From NCBI GenBank assembly GCA_963793295.1, contig CAWBZX010000023.1, positions 1 to 64,000 of the forward strand: DNA of 64,000 bases, given 5' to 3'. A program made the translations under genes and the position numbers. Every line of letters starts with the position of its first letter. The first letter of the stretch is position 1. Shown piece after piece: positions 43,418 through 51,754 of the stretch. The stretch comes from JAHDHW01 sp963793295. Its GTDB lineage: Bacteria > Bacteroidota > Bacteroidia > Chitinophagales > Saprospiraceae. Under the pieces are notes generated by a model, which saw nothing but the letters and a program-made list of their open reading frames with translations, had not been told where the DNA came from and did no database searches.

Positions 43418-44314
43418 ATGAATTATATTCGTTTACATCTCAGGATTTTCCTCTGTATACTAATTGGCTGTTCTTTGGGCTGTATAAGCACCAAAAAACA
43501 CTACGAATCGATTGATATTTTGAAAGCCAATCATCAATCCGAAATCGATAAATGCAACAGCGAAATTGCAGTTGGCTTGTCTATGAATGAACGGCTAAAT
43601 CTTCAGTTGGCCGAACGGCAGGGCGAAATCAATATTTTGATGAATTTGCGTCAGGAATTGTATGATACTATCGCTCAAATGGAATTGATTTTAGAAAATA
43701 TGGGTAGTAAATCTGCCTCACAACAGCAGAATCTCAATACCGAGCTGTTTCAAAAACAAAGCGTCATTAAACGATTAAATATCCAGCTTCAACAAATTGA
43801 TACCGTACTTGATCGTCATAAAGAAACCATGGAAAAACTCGCTCTTGAATTGAGTGAATCGTTTAAAGGTGTTAAAGAAGAAAACGTATTGGTCACCAAT
43901 ACCTATAATGAGGTTAAAGTGATTATGAGCGAATCTTTTTTGTTTCGAAACAAAAGTACCACAAGGCTTGAAAAAGAAGGTCTCAACGCTTTGGAAAAGC
44001 TTAGTAAAGTAATTACACGTTATCCACTTTTGCGAATCTCGGTAGTTGGTCATACGGACAACACTCCGCCTCATCCATCATTTAAAGATAATTGGAATTT
44101 TAGTGTACTTCAATCGGCGACTATTGCCAGAATGTTGGCCGATGAATTTGACCTTGGCCAGAGTAGAATTACCGCTTCCGGAAAAGGAGAATTTACTCCC
44201 CGAACTTCCAATGCAACACCAAAAGGTAAAGCAGCTAATCGAAGGATTGAATTTCTGATTGCACCCAATCCTGATGATTTGGTTAAAGCAATCCGAAGCG
44301 AACTAAAGTCTTGA
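43418..44314 (+). CDS. OmpA-family lipoprotein with coiled coil
   Basis: 298 residues from the ATG at 43418; a TTG one codon earlier is also open. The signal peptide ends in two possible lipoboxes, LIGC and SLGC (Cys18 or Cys22). Residues ~30-165 are coiled coil. The C-terminal ~125 residues are an OmpA/MotB peptidoglycan-binding domain, with LRISVVGHTDN, NWNFSVLQSATIARML and ANRRIEFLI giving the Asp and Arg that hold diaminopimelate. It should be outer-membrane-anchored and bind the cell wall. With the inner-membrane coiled-coil protein just upstream it may form a tether. Confidence 0.88.
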   Translation: MNYIRLHLRIFLCILIGCSLGCISTKKHYESIDILKANHQSEIDKCNSEIAVGLSMNERLNLQLAERQGEINILMNLRQELYDTIAQMELILENMGSKSASQQQNLNTELFQKQSVIKRLNIQLQQIDTVLDRHKETMEKLALELSESFKGVKEENVLVTNTYNEVKVIMSESFLFRNKSTTRLEKEGLNALEKLSKVITRYPLLRISVVGHTDNTPPHPSFKDNWNFSVLQSATIARMLADEFDLGQSRITASGKGEFTPRTSNATPKGKAANRRIEFLIAPNPDDLVKAIRSELKS

Positions 44315-44347
44315 TGATTCTGTCAAACTACATAAAAGAAGAAAAAT

Positions 44348-44376
44348 CAACAACAAGTAGCTTTCTACTTGTGTTG
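44348..44376. terminator. Bidirectional hairpin between convergent genes
   Basis: ACAAGTAG and CTACTTGT pair around a TT loop region, extended by CAAC/GTTG, between the OmpA-like gene and the small convergent gene at 44383. A T-rich stretch follows on the plus strand. Confidence 0.65.
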
Positions 44377-44382
44377 AGATAA

Positions 44383-44571
44383 TTATTTTTTATTGTCACT
44401 ACCCAGAAATACCACCTCCTGAATTGATTCATCAATATCCAAAAAATACTTTCCGGTATAAATAAAATTGAAATTTAACTGTTCTCGCAACACCTCAAAC
44501 TGACCTTCGTCTTCCACATTTGCTGCGATCCAGTCAATCGCTTCGAGCCTACTTTTAAATATCTTTTTCAT
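44383..44571 (-). CDS. Small conserved-looking protein of unknown function
   Basis: 62 residues from the ATG at 44571; an upstream ATG at 44592 would add seven residues that do not fit the clean MKKIFKSRLEAIDWIAANVEDE start. It is acidic and probably folded (EGQFEVLREQLNFNFIYTGKYFLDIDES). I know of similar short proteins in Bacteroidota but no function. No signal peptide is present. Confidence 0.6.
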   Translation of the reverse strand: MKKIFKSRLEAIDWIAANVEDEGQFEVLREQLNFNFIYTGKYFLDIDESIQEVVFLGSDNKK

Positions 44572-44851
44572 GGCTATGTAATTTGGTGTCAATCAATAAG
44601 TGCTTATTAAAAATGTTTTTATTTTCAACTGGCATTCGGGTAATTGCACTTTTATCTATTAGAGTATTTTTTGGCTCAAAAAGATTATTTTTTAGGACTG
44701 TTTAACAATTATTTAATCAAATAAGGTCTCAACTGTTACATAAATCTTATTAAAATTCATAATAATATAAACCCTATGAAATGACAAAACAATTAGACGA
44801 GATGAGGCAAATTTTAGTACTTTGGCACTTTCAAAATATAAAACTAAAATA

Positions 44852-45178
44852 ATGACTCCTCAAAATCATACACCCGGCTTTATTCACAATGTCTTCTTCT
44901 GGTTAAAAGAAAGCATTGCTGAAGAAGAACGAACATCATTCCTAAAAGCGTTAAAAAGGCTTGAGAAAATAAAAACAGTTCGATCTCTTTACGTCGGAAC
45001 ACCTGCAGGCACACCGCGGAACGTAGTTGACAACTCTTATGACTTTGCTTTGGTTGTTCATTTGGATGACACAAAAGGACATGATGCCTATCAGGTTGAT
45101 CCTATTCACGATGCATTTGCAGCAACGCAAAGTCATCTTTGGGTAAAAGTCCAAGTGTATGATGTCATAACAAAATAA
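44852..45178 (+). CDS. Dabb (stress-responsive alpha/beta barrel) domain protein
   Basis: 108 residues from the ATG at 44852. The upstream frame to 44822 starts with TTG and adds a tail that does not match. The Dabb pattern is clear: GFIHNVFFWLKESIAEEERTSF, LKALKRLEKIKTVRSLYVGTP, SYDFALVVHLDDTKGHDAYQVDPIH, VQVYDV. It is a dimeric ferredoxin-like fold found in stress-linked proteins and small enzymes, role here unknown. It stands 59 bases before a HupE/UreJ gene. Confidence 0.9.
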   Translation: MTPQNHTPGFIHNVFFWLKESIAEEERTSFLKALKRLEKIKTVRSLYVGTPAGTPRNVVDNSYDFALVVHLDDTKGHDAYQVDPIHDAFAATQSHLWVKVQVYDVITK

Positions 45179-45237
45179 AGAACAAACAACTCCTAATCAA
45201 TTCTATTATTTAAACTAAATTATTTGAACAAAATAGA

Positions 45238-45837
45238 ATGTCTACACTTTTCCAGACTTATATTGAATTAGGATTTAAGCACATTTCAGATATCAGGGCA
45301 TATGATCATATTTTATTTATTATAGCGTTGTGCGCGATCTATAAAATCAATGAATGGAAAAAAGTAGCTATCCTTGTCACTGCCTTTACCATTGGCCATA
45401 GTATCACCTTGGCTTTAGCGGCTCTGGATATTATTTCGTTCCCCATGAAAACGGTTGAATTGCTGATTCCCGTAACTATTTTTGTAACTTGCCTATACAA
45501 TATCCTTACATCTAATAGCCGCCAAGCAGATTCGGTTTTTAATAAAAAAATCAACGTTAATTATATTTTTGCCATGTTTTTTGGTTTGGTCCATGGAATG
45601 GGGTTTTCCAATTTTTTAAAAGCTACCTTAATGCCTGGAGAGGAACATGTTTTGGTAAAACAACTTTTTGCTTTTAATATTGGAATTGAATTGGGACAGC
45701 TCTTAATCGTTTTAATTATCTTAATCGTTTCTTTTGTCGCTTTTAATTTGATAAAATTCAAGCAAGCCTACTGGAACAATAGTCTCTCTGTAATTGTTGG
45801 ATTGATGGCTGTTAAACTGTTTTTAGAACAATTATAG
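45238..45837 (+). CDS. HupE/UreJ family membrane protein
   Basis: 199 residues with six or seven spans. The start (YIELGFKHISDIRAYDHILFIIALCAI) and HSITLALAALDI, then HGMGFSNFLKA and FNIGIELGQL, are the family's conserved histidine and glycine blocks. HupE/UreJ proteins have been linked to nickel or cobalt uptake. In Bacteroidota this form is usually next to DUF6702, as here (19 bases apart), rather than next to urease or hydrogenase genes, so the metal role is not certain. Confidence 0.9.
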   Translation: MSTLFQTYIELGFKHISDIRAYDHILFIIALCAIYKINEWKKVAILVTAFTIGHSITLALAALDIISFPMKTVELLIPVTIFVTCLYNILTSNSRQADSVFNKKINVNYIFAMFFGLVHGMGFSNFLKATLMPGEEHVLVKQLFAFNIGIELGQLLIVLIILIVSFVAFNLIKFKQAYWNNSLSVIVGLMAVKLFLEQL

Positions 45838-45856
45838 TTTTCAAAAATTACCTTCG

Positions 45857-46399
45857 ATGAGAAAGGGCTTATTTTTATTTTTCTTCGTTTTTGTTTTTAC
45901 GAATGGTCTTATTGCCAGGAGCCTGCCCATCTCCGATTTCAAGATTGGATTTCATGCTTTTCATATTAGCAAATGCCAAATCGAATATAACCTCCAGGAA
46001 AAAGCACTTCAAATGTCTATGCATATTTTTATTGATGACCTAGAAGAAGCGCTCCGAAATCAAGGATCGGGTAAACTTTTTATTGGCACCGAAAAGGAAT
46101 CTGATCATGCGGATGAATATCTTTTACAATATCTCCACAATCACTTTCACCTAAAAGTCAATGAGCAAATCGTTGCGTATGAATTTGTCGGTAAAGAAAC
46201 AAGCGAAGATTTACAAGCCATTTGGTGTTATCTGGAAATCACGAATATTGAATCTGTTAAAAGCGTTACTGTTGAAAATAGCCTTTTAATGGAAGTTTTT
46301 GCAGATCAGAAAAACATCATCCATATTATGATGCCGAATAATAAACAAGGATATTTCATGCTTGAAAAAGGCAAATCCATTGATAAAGCAACTTTTTAA
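45857..46399 (+). CDS. DUF6702 family protein, secreted
   Basis: 180 residues with a signal peptide (FLFFFVFVFTNGLIARS). The body starts with HAFHISKCQIEYNLQEKALQMSMHIFIDDLEEAL and ends with VEVFADQKNIIHI-type strands, as in DUF6702 proteins that follow HupE/UreJ genes. The function is unknown; periplasmic metal or membrane-protein partnering is possible. The stop overlaps the yidD start by one base, so this is one operon. Confidence 0.85.
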   Translation: MRKGLFLFFFVFVFTNGLIARSLPISDFKIGFHAFHISKCQIEYNLQEKALQMSMHIFIDDLEEALRNQGSGKLFIGTEKESDHADEYLLQYLHNHFHLKVNEQIVAYEFVGKETSEDLQAIWCYLEITNIESVKSVTVENSLLMEVFADQKNIIHIMMPNNKQGYFMLEKGKSIDKATF

Positions 46400-46650
46400 T
46401 GAATCGTATTTTAAAAAAAATATTTATCCTTCCGATTCGCTTTTACCAATATGCGATATCACCTTTGCTTGGCCCATCCTGCCGATTCAATCCTACCTGT
46501 TCGCATTACATGGTAGAAGCAATCGAAGAGTGGGGTATTTTTAAAGGAGTCTGGCTGGGCATAAAACGCATCACCAAATGCCATCCTTGGGGACCTCATG
46601 GACATGATCCTGTCCCGAAAAAGACAAAAAAAAATCAAAACAAAAAATAA
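46399..46650 (+). CDS. yidD: Membrane protein insertion efficiency factor YidD
   Basis: 83 residues. The family core is intact: ILPIRFYQYAISPLLGPSCRF, NPTCSHYMVEAIEEWG, KGVWLGIKRITKCHPWGPHGHDPVP. YidD helps YidC insert inner membrane proteins. The basic tail is normal. It is translationally coupled to the DUF6702 gene and followed after 14 bases by hemB, an unusual setting because yidD usually sits by rpmH, rnpA and yidC. Confidence 0.95.
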   Translation: MNRILKKIFILPIRFYQYAISPLLGPSCRFNPTCSHYMVEAIEEWGIFKGVWLGIKRITKCHPWGPHGHDPVPKKTKKNQNKK

Positions 46651-46664
46651 CTACAAACTCGTTT

Positions 46665-47639
46665 ATGTTAAGAAGACCACGAAGAAACCGAAGATCTGCA
46701 GCTCAACGAGCAATGATCCGGGAAACCCAACTCTCAACAGCTCATTTAGTTTATCCACTTTTTTTAGTAGATGGTTCACATATAAAAGACGAAATCGCTT
46801 CCCTTCCGGGAAATTATCGATTCTCCCTTGACAACTTATTAATTGAAATTGAAGAATCTATTTCTCTAGGTTTGACCAATTTTATTTTATTTCCTGCCGT
46901 AAACGAAAAGCTCAAAGATAAAACAGCAACTTATAGCTATGACCCCGATAATTTCTATTTAAGAGCAGCTACAGCTATCAAAGTACGTTTTCCGGAATGC
47001 TGTCTCATAAGCGACGTGGCAATGGATCCCTATAGTTCTGACGGGCATGATGGATTCGTTGAAGATGGTAAAATCCTCAATGATCCAACGCTCCCCATTT
47101 TAGGTAAAATGGCTGTCGCACAAGCAAAAGCAGGTTTTGATATCCTCGGGCCTTCGGATATGATGGATGGTCGTGTTGGTTATATTAGGGAAGCACTTGA
47201 CGATGCTGGTTTTATGGAAACCGGCATTATGTCCTACACTGCCAAGTACGCCAGTGCATTTTATGGCCCTTTTCGGGATGCACTTGATTCAGCGCCAAAA
47301 TCTGGTGATAAAAAAACCTATCAGATGGATCCTGCCAACAAGCGCGAAGCGCTCATCGAAGCTGAATTGGATACCGCTGAAGGCGCAGACTATTTGATGG
47401 TCAAACCAGCGCTTAATTACCTCGACGTCATCCATCTTTTAAAAGAAAATTTTGAACTCCCTATCGCAGCTTATCACGTCAGTGGCGAATGTGCCATGCT
47501 CATCGCCGCTGCTCGCAACGGTTGGTTAGATTACAAACAAGCAATGCCTGAAACCCTGTTGAGTATTCATCGAGCCGGTGCTGATGTAATCATTACCTAT
47601 TTTGCGAAAGACTTTGCGAAATTAAAACGGGGGGAGTGA
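46665..47639 (+). CDS. hemB: Porphobilinogen synthase (delta-aminolevulinate dehydratase)
   Basis: 324 residues. The two Schiff-base lysines are in SYTAKYASAFYGPFRDAL (Lys194) and MVKPALNYLD (Lys247). The metal region reads DVAMDPYSSDGHDG (117-130) with Asp in place of the three zinc-binding cysteines, so this is the magnesium/potassium-dependent type known from Pseudomonas. It joins two 5-aminolevulinate molecules to porphobilinogen in haem synthesis. It ends the operon started by HupE/UreJ. Confidence 0.95.
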   Translation: MLRRPRRNRRSAAQRAMIRETQLSTAHLVYPLFLVDGSHIKDEIASLPGNYRFSLDNLLIEIEESISLGLTNFILFPAVNEKLKDKTATYSYDPDNFYLRAATAIKVRFPECCLISDVAMDPYSSDGHDGFVEDGKILNDPTLPILGKMAVAQAKAGFDILGPSDMMDGRVGYIREALDDAGFMETGIMSYTAKYASAFYGPFRDALDSAPKSGDKKTYQMDPANKREALIEAELDTAEGADYLMVKPALNYLDVIHLLKENFELPIAAYHVSGECAMLIAAARNGWLDYKQAMPETLLSIHRAGADVIITYFAKDFAKLKRGE

Positions 47640-47645
47640 AAATAT

Positions 47646-47674
47646 AGCGGGGTAATTTCGGAAATTACCCCGCT
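47646..47674. terminator. Hairpin between hemB and the sigma factor gene
   Basis: AGCGGGGTAATTT pairs perfectly with AAATTACCCCGCT (13 bp, loop CGG) seven bases after the hemB stop, in the space between convergent genes. The flanking T-runs are weak. Confidence 0.7.
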
Positions 47675-47734
47675 AATACTATTAATAGATAGCGCAATTA
47701 AGTTACGCCTCCACAATTTACTTTTAAAAAACGC

Positions 47735-48316
47735 TTACTGAAGAATGACTTCTCTTTCTTCAACCATTTTACGGATATTGATCAAAGCGTAACGCATCCT
47801 TCCTAGAGCAGTGTTGATACTCACTCTTGTAAGTTTTGCGATTTCTTTAAAACTCATATCAGCATAATGGCGTAAAATGACCACTTCGCGTTGTTCGGGA
47901 GGCAACTGATCCACGAGGTGGCGGATTTTATCGTGCGTTTGGCTCTTGATAATACGCTGTTCAGCGTTGTCATCAGAAACCTGAAGCACGTCAAAAATGT
48001 CGAAGGTTTCGGTTGGTGCTACTTTTGGTCGACGCTTTGTTCGACGGAAGTAATCCACGCACATATTGTAAGAGATTCGCATCGCCCACTGCACGAATTT
48101 ACCTTCATGATTATATTTACCCTTTCTCAGGGTATCAATAATCTTAATAAAAACTTCCTGGAAAATGTCTTCAGCAAGCGCCTGATCCTTTACAAATAAG
48201 TAAATGGATGTGTAGATTTTTTGCTTGTGGCGGTTGAGAAGTTCTTCGAAGGAGCGCTCATTACCTTCTAGATAAAGAGCAATTAATTGTTGGTCACTAA
48301 TTTGCGTAACTTGCAT
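47735..48316 (-). CDS. ECF-type RNA polymerase sigma factor
   Basis: 193 residues. Region 2 (FEELLNRHKQKIYTSIYLFVKD, AEDIFQEVFIKIIDTL, WAMRISYNMCVDYFRRTKRR) and region 4 (LPPEQREVVILRHYADMSFKEIAKL, NTALGRMRYALINI) are both complete. No anti-sigma factor gene with a FecR or zinc-finger domain adjoins it, so its control is not visible here. An exact -7 box lies 110 bases upstream (48426-48433). Confidence 0.95.
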   Translation of the reverse strand: MQVTQISDQQLIALYLEGNERSFEELLNRHKQKIYTSIYLFVKDQALAEDIFQEVFIKIIDTLRKGKYNHEGKFVQWAMRISYNMCVDYFRRTKRRPKVAPTETFDIFDVLQVSDDNAEQRIIKSQTHDKIRHLVDQLPPEQREVVILRHYADMSFKEIAKLTRVSINTALGRMRYALINIRKMVEEREVILQ

Positions 48317-48425
48317 AACTATCCTATTTTTTACTTGTCGAGAAAAAATACTTTAGTGTAAAAGTTACTACTTATAGACGAACAATTTTTTAGATTAGAA
48401 AAATGAGGTGTAAAATATCGATTAA

Positions 48426-48433
48426 CAAATATA
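48426..48433 (-). promoter_or_regulatory. Candidate -7 promoter box for the sigma factor gene
   Basis: The minus strand reads TATATTTG, an exact TAnnTTTG match, 110 bases before the start at 48316. A TTTG close by at 48441-48444 (minus strand) is too near to be the -33 element. Confidence 0.4.
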
Positions 48434-48834
48434 ATCTTTCCAAAGATAAGTCCAAATTATAAGAACAAACAAATGTTTAGTATCATTTTAACTTATCTTA
48501 ACAAAAAATTAACTGGATTAATTAATTGCTTCCAGTCCCCAAAGATTCAAATCTTTTATCTAAAAATCAATGTTCCCCGAATTATAGTTTGTAAAAAGCT
48601 CTAATCTACAAAATATCACCTAACCCCAAAAACCCTATAAACAATACTTCACAACACAATTACACTTTCTTTTAAACCATTTTAAATACAATAAAAAATA
48701 TAAATATTTTTTCTATCAATGCATCAAAAATCATCAAAAAAGAATTAATTGTATCTTTTGTCAACTTATTAAATGAAAGATTAAATTACTAATCATAAAC
48801 AAAAAGATCTCTTTTTTAATTACTTGAAAAAGGG

Positions 48835-48842
48835 TAATTTTG
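48835..48842 (+). promoter_or_regulatory. Candidate -7 promoter box for uvrA
   Basis: TAATTTTG matches TAnnTTTG exactly and ends 36 bases before the uvrA ATG at 48879. No -33 TTG was found at the usual distance. Confidence 0.5.
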
Positions 48843-48878
48843 CCAACTGCTTCAAAATGAATATCACAAACCTATTTT

Positions 48879-51725
48879 ATGGCTCAAAAGAAAGAAAACG
48901 TTGTTTTAGAAAGGCCAAGTTTGGAAAAATTTTCCGATGCTATCTTAATAAAAGGTGCAAGAGCTAATAATCTAAAAAACATAAATATTGAAATTCCCAA
49001 AAATCAACTTGTTGTTGTAACAGGAGTTTCTGGTTCGGGAAAGTCATCCCTGACCATGGATACTTTGTATGCGGAAGGGCAACGCCGTTATGTTGAAAGC
49101 CTTAGTTCCTACGCCCGACAGTTTCTGATGCGTATGAAAAAACCTGATGTTGACTATATAAAAGGCATTTGTCCGGCGATTGCGATTGAACAAAAAGTAA
49201 GTACGCGAAATGCAAGATCAACTGTTGGTTCCCTTACTGAAATTTATGATTACCTGAGATTACTTTATGCACGCATCGGAAAAACGTATTCTCCTGTTTC
49301 CGGAAAAGTTGTAAAAAAGCACGAAGTAAGTGATGTAACAACTTTCATCCATAATTTTGAAGAAGGAACTAAAATTCAATTGTTCATTCCTTTACAGCAT
49401 AAATACAAGGATCGTACTATTGAGCAGGAACTTAATTTACTTTTACAAAAAGGATATACCCGGGTTCAAATAAAAGATAATTTACATCGCGTTGAAGATG
49501 TTTTAGAAAAAAATCTAATTGACCTTAAAAAACCGGTTTCCGCCTTCCAGGATAATCAAATCCAATTGCTTATCGATCGGTTTTCTGTTAACCACGATGA
49601 TGAAGACAATAAAAAGCGAATCGCCGATTCCGTCCAAACCGCTTTTTATGAAAGTGAAGGAGAATGTATTATCGAAGTAGTTGGTGCAGCATCAAAACCT
49701 TTTAACAATCGATTTGAACTGGATGGGATGGAATTTTTGGAGCCAACTCCTCATCTTTTTAATTACAATAATCCTTATGGTGCTTGTCCAAAATGTGAAG
49801 GTTATGGCAAAACGATGGGGATTGATGAAAATAAAGTTATTCCTGATAAATCTCTTTCCGTTTATGAAGGAGCTATTGCCTGCTGGAGAGGTGAAAAAGG
49901 GGGCAAATGGCTGGAGGAGTTAATTGATAATGCCTACCATTTTGATTTTCCGGTTCATCGCACTTTTCAGGATCTTTCCCGCAAACAACAAAAGTTACTT
50001 TGGAAAGGGAATAAATATTTTTACGGAATAAATGCATATTTTAATGAACTTGAAGAAAAAACTTACAAAATCCAAAATAGGGTAATGCTTGCCCGCTATC
50101 GCGGAAAAACTACTTGCCCTGCTTGTGACGGAGGACGTTTACGAACAGAAGCCACTTATGTCAAAATTGATGGTAAAGCTATTACAGAACTAGTAGATAT
50201 CCCAATTGACGAGCTACTGGCATTTTTTGAAGATCTAAAGCTCAATAAATATGACCTTTCTATTGCCAAACGAATTATCTTTGAAATAACCAATCGGCTC
50301 AAGTTTATGATGGAAGTCGGTTTGAGCTATTTATCTATTGGTCGGCTCTCTTCAACACTCAGCGGCGGTGAAACCCAAAGAATCAATTTGACCAGGACTT
50401 TGGGTAGCAATCTGACCAGTTCTCTGTATATTCTTGATGAACCAAGTATTGGCTTGCATCCTCGGGATACCGGCCGGCTTGTTGATGTCTTGAAATCATT
50501 GAGGGATCTGGGAAATACGGTTTTGGTCGTCGAGCATGAAGAAGATATTATTAAAAATGCGGATTATCTGATTGATATCGGCCCACATGCTGGAATACAT
50601 GGCGGTCATGTAGTTTTTGCAGGGCCTTACGAACAAATTTACGACAAAGCAAATGACTGCCTCACAGCAAAATATATGAGTGGTCGAATGCAAATTCCTA
50701 CTCCTGAAAAACGACGAAAATTTGTAAGTCATATTTCTATAAAAGGTGCTTCCCAGCACAACTTGCAAAATATTGATGTAATAATTCCATTAAACACTTT
50801 CACAGCGGTGAGTGGAGTCTCCGGAAGTGGAAAAACAACGCTCGTCAAACAGATTCTTTATCCTGCATTGAAGAAGCAATTTGGAGAACCTTATCGGGTT
50901 ATCCCGGGTCAACATAAAGAACTCGGAGGCGATCTTTCCGCCATTACGCAGGTAGAAATGGTGAACCAAAATCCGATTGGAAAATCCAGCCGTTCCAATC
51001 CGGTGACTTATGTCAAAGCATATGATACCATCAGGAACCTGATGTCCAATCAACAACTTTCCCGAATTCGAGGTTTTAAACCCAAACATTTCTCTTTCAA
51101 TGTCGATGGAGGTCGTTGTGAAACTTGCAAAGGGGAAGGAGAACAGGTCATTGAAATGCAATTTCTTGCTGATGTCAGACTGGAATGTGAGGATTGTAAA
51201 GGTCAACGTTTTAATCAGGAGGTTCTGGATGTTCGTTATAAAGACAAAAATATTTTTGAAATTCTTGATTTAAGTATTGAAGAAGCGCTGGAATTCTTTG
51301 CAGATGCGAAGGATGTCGTTACTAAAATTAAACCTCTATTTGATGTTGGCCTGGGCTATATCAAATTGGGACAATCTTCCAGCACTCTCTCTGGCGGAGA
51401 AGCACAACGCGTGAAGCTAGCCTCCTTTTTAGGCAAAGAGCGTTATACCGAGAAGATCTTGTTTATTTTTGATGAACCTACGACCGGGCTTCATTTTCAC
51501 GATATACAAAAACTACTCGATGCTTTGAATGCTCTTGTTGAAAAAGGACATACCGTACTGGTCGTTGAGCACAATATGGAAATTATAAAATCCGCAGATT
51601 GGGTGATTGACCTGGGTCCAGGAGGTGGAAAAGAAGGGGGAAAATTACTTTTCCAGGGTACTCCCGAAGATTTGGTTAAAGTCAAAGAATCATATACGGG
51701 CCATTATTTAAAAAATAAGCTTTAA
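48879..51725 (+). CDS. uvrA: Excinuclease ABC subunit A
   Basis: 948 residues, the normal UvrA length. Two ABC ATPase modules are complete: Walker A TGVSGSGKSSL (48-58) and SGVSGSGKTTL, signatures LSGGETQRI and LSGGEAQRV, and Walker B regions LYILDEPSIGLHPRD and LFIFDEPTTGLHFHD. The zinc modules CPKCEGYGK, CPACDGGR and CETCKGEGEQVIEMQFL, CEDCKG are present. UvrA finds bulky DNA lesions with UvrB in nucleotide excision repair. It is monocistronic or followed by the M49-like gene after 29 bases. Confidence 0.97.
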   Translation: MAQKKENVVLERPSLEKFSDAILIKGARANNLKNINIEIPKNQLVVVTGVSGSGKSSLTMDTLYAEGQRRYVESLSSYARQFLMRMKKPDVDYIKGICPAIAIEQKVSTRNARSTVGSLTEIYDYLRLLYARIGKTYSPVSGKVVKKHEVSDVTTFIHNFEEGTKIQLFIPLQHKYKDRTIEQELNLLLQKGYTRVQIKDNLHRVEDVLEKNLIDLKKPVSAFQDNQIQLLIDRFSVNHDDEDNKKRIADSVQTAFYESEGECIIEVVGAASKPFNNRFELDGMEFLEPTPHLFNYNNPYGACPKCEGYGKTMGIDENKVIPDKSLSVYEGAIACWRGEKGGKWLEELIDNAYHFDFPVHRTFQDLSRKQQKLLWKGNKYFYGINAYFNELEEKTYKIQNRVMLARYRGKTTCPACDGGRLRTEATYVKIDGKAITELVDIPIDELLAFFEDLKLNKYDLSIAKRIIFEITNRLKFMMEVGLSYLSIGRLSSTLSGGETQRINLTRTLGSNLTSSLYILDEPSIGLHPRDTGRLVDVLKSLRDLGNTVLVVEHEEDIIKNADYLIDIGPHAGIHGGHVVFAGPYEQIYDKANDCLTAKYMSGRMQIPTPEKRRKFVSHISIKGASQHNLQNIDVIIPLNTFTAVSGVSGSGKTTLVKQILYPALKKQFGEPYRVIPGQHKELGGDLSAITQVEMVNQNPIGKSSRSNPVTYVKAYDTIRNLMSNQQLSRIRGFKPKHFSFNVDGGRCETCKGEGEQVIEMQFLADVRLECEDCKGQRFNQEVLDVRYKDKNIFEILDLSIEEALEFFADAKDVVTKIKPLFDVGLGYIKLGQSSSTLSGGEAQRVKLASFLGKERYTEKILFIFDEPTTGLHFHDIQKLLDALNALVEKGHTVLVVEHNMEIIKSADWVIDLGPGGGKEGGKLLFQGTPEDLVKVKESYTGHYLKNKL

Positions 51726-51754
51726 GAATCATATAATTTTTTAAAATCCTCATT

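Larger units (their letters stand above)
48317..48878. other. Divergent intergenic region between sigma factor and uvrA
   Basis: About 560 very AT-rich bases with no credible gene and no strong repeat. It contains one candidate -7 box for each of the divergent genes. The length would allow a small RNA, but nothing specific is seen. Confidence 0.5.

Noticed and set aside
47640..47735. Short GC-rich hairpin after hemB considered as a tRNA or small RNA.
   Set aside because: It is a simple 13-bp stem with a 3-base loop and no cloverleaf arms.
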